Below, piece by piece: positions 7,504 through 8,497 of a stretch of 8,497 nt of DNA. Each line of letters opens with the position of its first letter. The first letter of the stretch is position 1. Under the pieces are notes generated by a model that was not told the DNA's origin, made no database searches, and was given only the letters and a program-made list of their open reading frames with translations. The stretch is from Candidatus Zixiibacteriota bacterium (lineage in GTDB: Bacteria; Zixibacteria; MSB-5A5; GN15; FEB-12): positions 1 to 8,497 of the forward strand of contig DAOWMZ010000055.1 of the NCBI GenBank assembly GCA_030642845.1, read 5' to 3'. Position numbers and translations under genes: made by a program.

Positions 7504-8367
7504 TTATTTAAGAAGGGTCATTTTTTTGGTCTCAATTCCTTCATTATGTGATAGACGGTAAAAATAAACACCACTTGGATTATTGACGGCTTCATAGGTT
7601 ACCTGATGAATCCCGGCAGATAGGCGTTCGTCAACCAGCACTTCTACGCTCTGGCCCAAAATATTGAATATTTCCAACCTGACCTGAGATGCTTCAGGAA
7701 GAGCAAATTTTATAACAGTTGCCGGATTAAAGGGGTTGGGGTAGTTCTGTTCGAGAGTGAAGCTTGATGGTAAACCTTTTTCGAAATCGTTGTCATTAAC
7801 ATCGGTAGGACTTCCAATAATAATTGACCCACCAACAAAATCCGGGAAATAAGTAATTAAACCGGATGGATCCGAAGCATTTATCTGTTTTATAAGAGTA
7901 ACATATCCGCCACCACTTAATGGTAGAGAATCAATGGTATAAAAGGAATCAATATATATTGTTCCATCAAAGGCTGTCGGAGAAACCGAGAAGTGGATTG
8001 TAGCCAGAAGACCTTCGGAAGCAGTGATAGTCGGAGTTTGTCCAAATATAGGTAATATACTGACTTCAAAGGTATCGATAATTGTACCCGAGGGATTAAC
8101 GCTTCCAAAAAAACCTGATGAAGCCATGTTGCCTTCAAAAGATATAGAATCGATTGTTACATCTCCCTGAGTTTTGTACATCGGGATTATTATTCCGGAA
8201 ATAGGGAGGTCATTATTGCTCAACCTGATTTCCAGTTCGCCTATATCCCCTGCTTCCACCTGAATATTATCCACTGTAACAACACCGGTGTAAGCATAAA
8301 GCACTTGAGGCGCTGTTACTATTGCTAAAACAGCTATCACGAAAATCATTATCTTTCTAAATTTCAT
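7504..8367 (-). CDS. Secreted cohesin-like domain protein with C-terminal (type A, T9SS-like) sorting domain
   Basis: The product is 287 aa. Residues 1-25 are a signal peptide: basic MKFRK, a hydrophobic core, and a likely cut after VLYA. Residues about 27-170 form a beta-rich domain whose opening (VTVDNIQVEAGDIGELEIRL) and later GLLATIHFSV block resemble cohesin-type folds found in many FCB surface proteins; specific dockerin binding is not implied. After a short linker, residues 203-287 match the type A sorting domain: NYPNPFNPAT (208-217), IFNILGQ, LSAGIHQVTY, SGVYFYRL and the terminal KKMTLLK. Such tails direct type IX secretion or surface attachment in Bacteroidetes. In other FCB phyla the same tail is common, but the export route is less established. 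AGGAAGG (8377-8383) lies 9 bp before the ATG. A promoter candidate lies upstream and an intrinsic terminator follows 26 bp after the stop. The cargo function is unknown. Confidence 0.88.
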   Translation of the reverse strand: MKFRKIMIFVIAVLAIVTAPQVLYAYTGVVTVDNIQVEAGDIGELEIRLSNNDLPISGIIIPMYKTQGDVTIDSISFEGNMASSGFFGSVNPSGTIIDTFEVSILPIFGQTPTITASEGLLATIHFSVSPTAFDGTIYIDSFYTIDSLPLSGGGYVTLIKQINASDPSGLITYFPDFVGGSIIIGSPTDVNDNDFEKGLPSSFTLEQNYPNPFNPATVIKFALPEASQVRLEIFNILGQSVEVLVDERLSAGIHQVTYEAVNNPSGVYFYRLSHNEGIETKKMTLLK

Positions 8368-8372
8368 ATTGT

Positions 8373-8384
8373 CTTCCCTTCCTT
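8373..8384 (-). promoter_or_regulatory. Shine-Dalgarno region of the secreted protein gene
   Basis: Minus-strand AAGGAAGGGAAG is a purine-rich tract complementary to the 16S rRNA tail. Its best core, AGGAAGG (8377-8383), is 9 bp from the ATG and fixes the start at 8367. Confidence 0.75.
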
Positions 8385-8413
8385 ATAAAGCTAAGAAACT
8401 TTTCCAAAATCTA

Positions 8414-8436
8414 TATGCAGTCCTTATAACTGCATA
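8414..8436. repeat. 8-bp inverted repeat surrounding the -10 box (operator-like)
   Basis: TATGCAGT (8414-8421) and ACTGCATA (8429-8436) are perfect inverted arms separated by 7 bp, and the spacer contains the candidate -10 box TATAAG on the minus strand. One arm would overlap the transcript start. The geometry suits a dimeric repressor site; no poly-T tract follows in either direction, so it is not a terminator. Confidence 0.5.
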
Positions 8437-8450
8437 ACCCTTTTTCGCAA
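8423..8450 (-). promoter_or_regulatory. Candidate sigma-70-like promoter for the secreted protein gene
   Basis: On the minus strand, TTGCGA (8450-8445) and TATAAG (8428-8423) are separated by 16 bp, matching the -35 and -10 consensus at 4/6 and 5/6. The predicted transcript start is near 8416, giving a leader of about 50 nt to the ATG at 8367. The consensus used is that of proteobacterial/firmicute housekeeping sigma. The host phylum may use a different one, so this is moderate evidence only. Confidence 0.45.
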
Positions 8451-8497
8451 ACATTGTGCCCGCTTGGTGGCTAAACCACTTTTATTAAATATTTTTG

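Noticed and set aside
8466..8487. Short hairpin GTGG-CTAAA-CCAC followed by T-rich DNA on the plus strand, as a possible terminator
   Set aside because: The stem is only 4-5 bp, the T run is broken, and no plus-strand gene precedes it.
8368..8497. Bacteroidetes-type promoter (TTTG about 20 bp before TAnnTTTG) upstream of the secreted protein
   Set aside because: TTTG is present on the minus strand, but the nearby TAGATTTTG has one extra base, so the -7 element does not match.
1..8497. Defence island, prophage, CRISPR or transposon signature
   Set aside because: No transposase, integrase, phage gene, direct repeat array or terminal inverted repeat was seen; a kinase alone is not evidence for a defence system.

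Overview
The window carries six protein genes, one of them cut by the left edge, on about 8.5 kb of moderately AT-rich DNA with very little non-coding space. No tRNA, rRNA, CRISPR array, insertion sequence or attachment site is visible. The best clue to the organism is the protein at the right end. It has a signal peptide and a C-terminal NYPNPFNP-type sorting domain, which is typical of the Fibrobacteres-Chlorobi-Bacteroidetes (FCB) superphylum and neighbouring candidate phyla such as Zixibacteria, KSB1, Marinimicrobia and Latescibacteria. The large TPR membrane protein and the eukaryotic-like kinase fit such an uncultured lineage. The phylum assignment is an inference from style, not from a marker gene.

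Left part, + strand (1-2707): the C-terminal half of ATP-dependent protease Lon (sensor/arginine-finger part of the AAA+ domain, then the Ser-Lys protease domain). Seven bases later comes a full bifunctional NAD(P)H-hydrate epimerase/dehydratase (Nnr). The two look like a housekeeping operon for protein and cofactor quality control. Nnr runs into a convergent gene with only 6 bp between the stop codons.

Middle and right, - strand (7426 back to 2714): a putative operon of three genes. In transcription order they are (i) a Ser/Thr protein kinase with an intact N-terminal kinase domain, a second kinase-like domain that has lost the catalytic Asp, and a C-terminal membrane anchor; (ii) a roughly 12-segment membrane protein ending in TPR repeats, whose membrane part resembles GT-C glycosyltransferases; (iii) a PPSR/DUF299 bifunctional kinase-pyrophosphorylase that controls PEP synthase or pyruvate phosphate dikinase. 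Genes (ii) and (iii) are 4 bp apart.

Far right, - strand (8497 to 7427): a secreted cohesin-like protein with a T9SS-like sorting tail. Upstream of it is a plausible promoter whose -10 box lies inside an inverted repeat. Downstream is a strong intrinsic terminator whose T tract abuts the Shine-Dalgarno sequence of the kinase gene, so the kinase must be transcribed by read-through or from a promoter upstream of or inside the hairpin.

The most noteworthy items are the kinase-pseudokinase tandem, its terminator/leader arrangement, and the uncharacterised TPR membrane protein between two phosphotransfer enzymes. Nothing here proves a new defence or mobile system.
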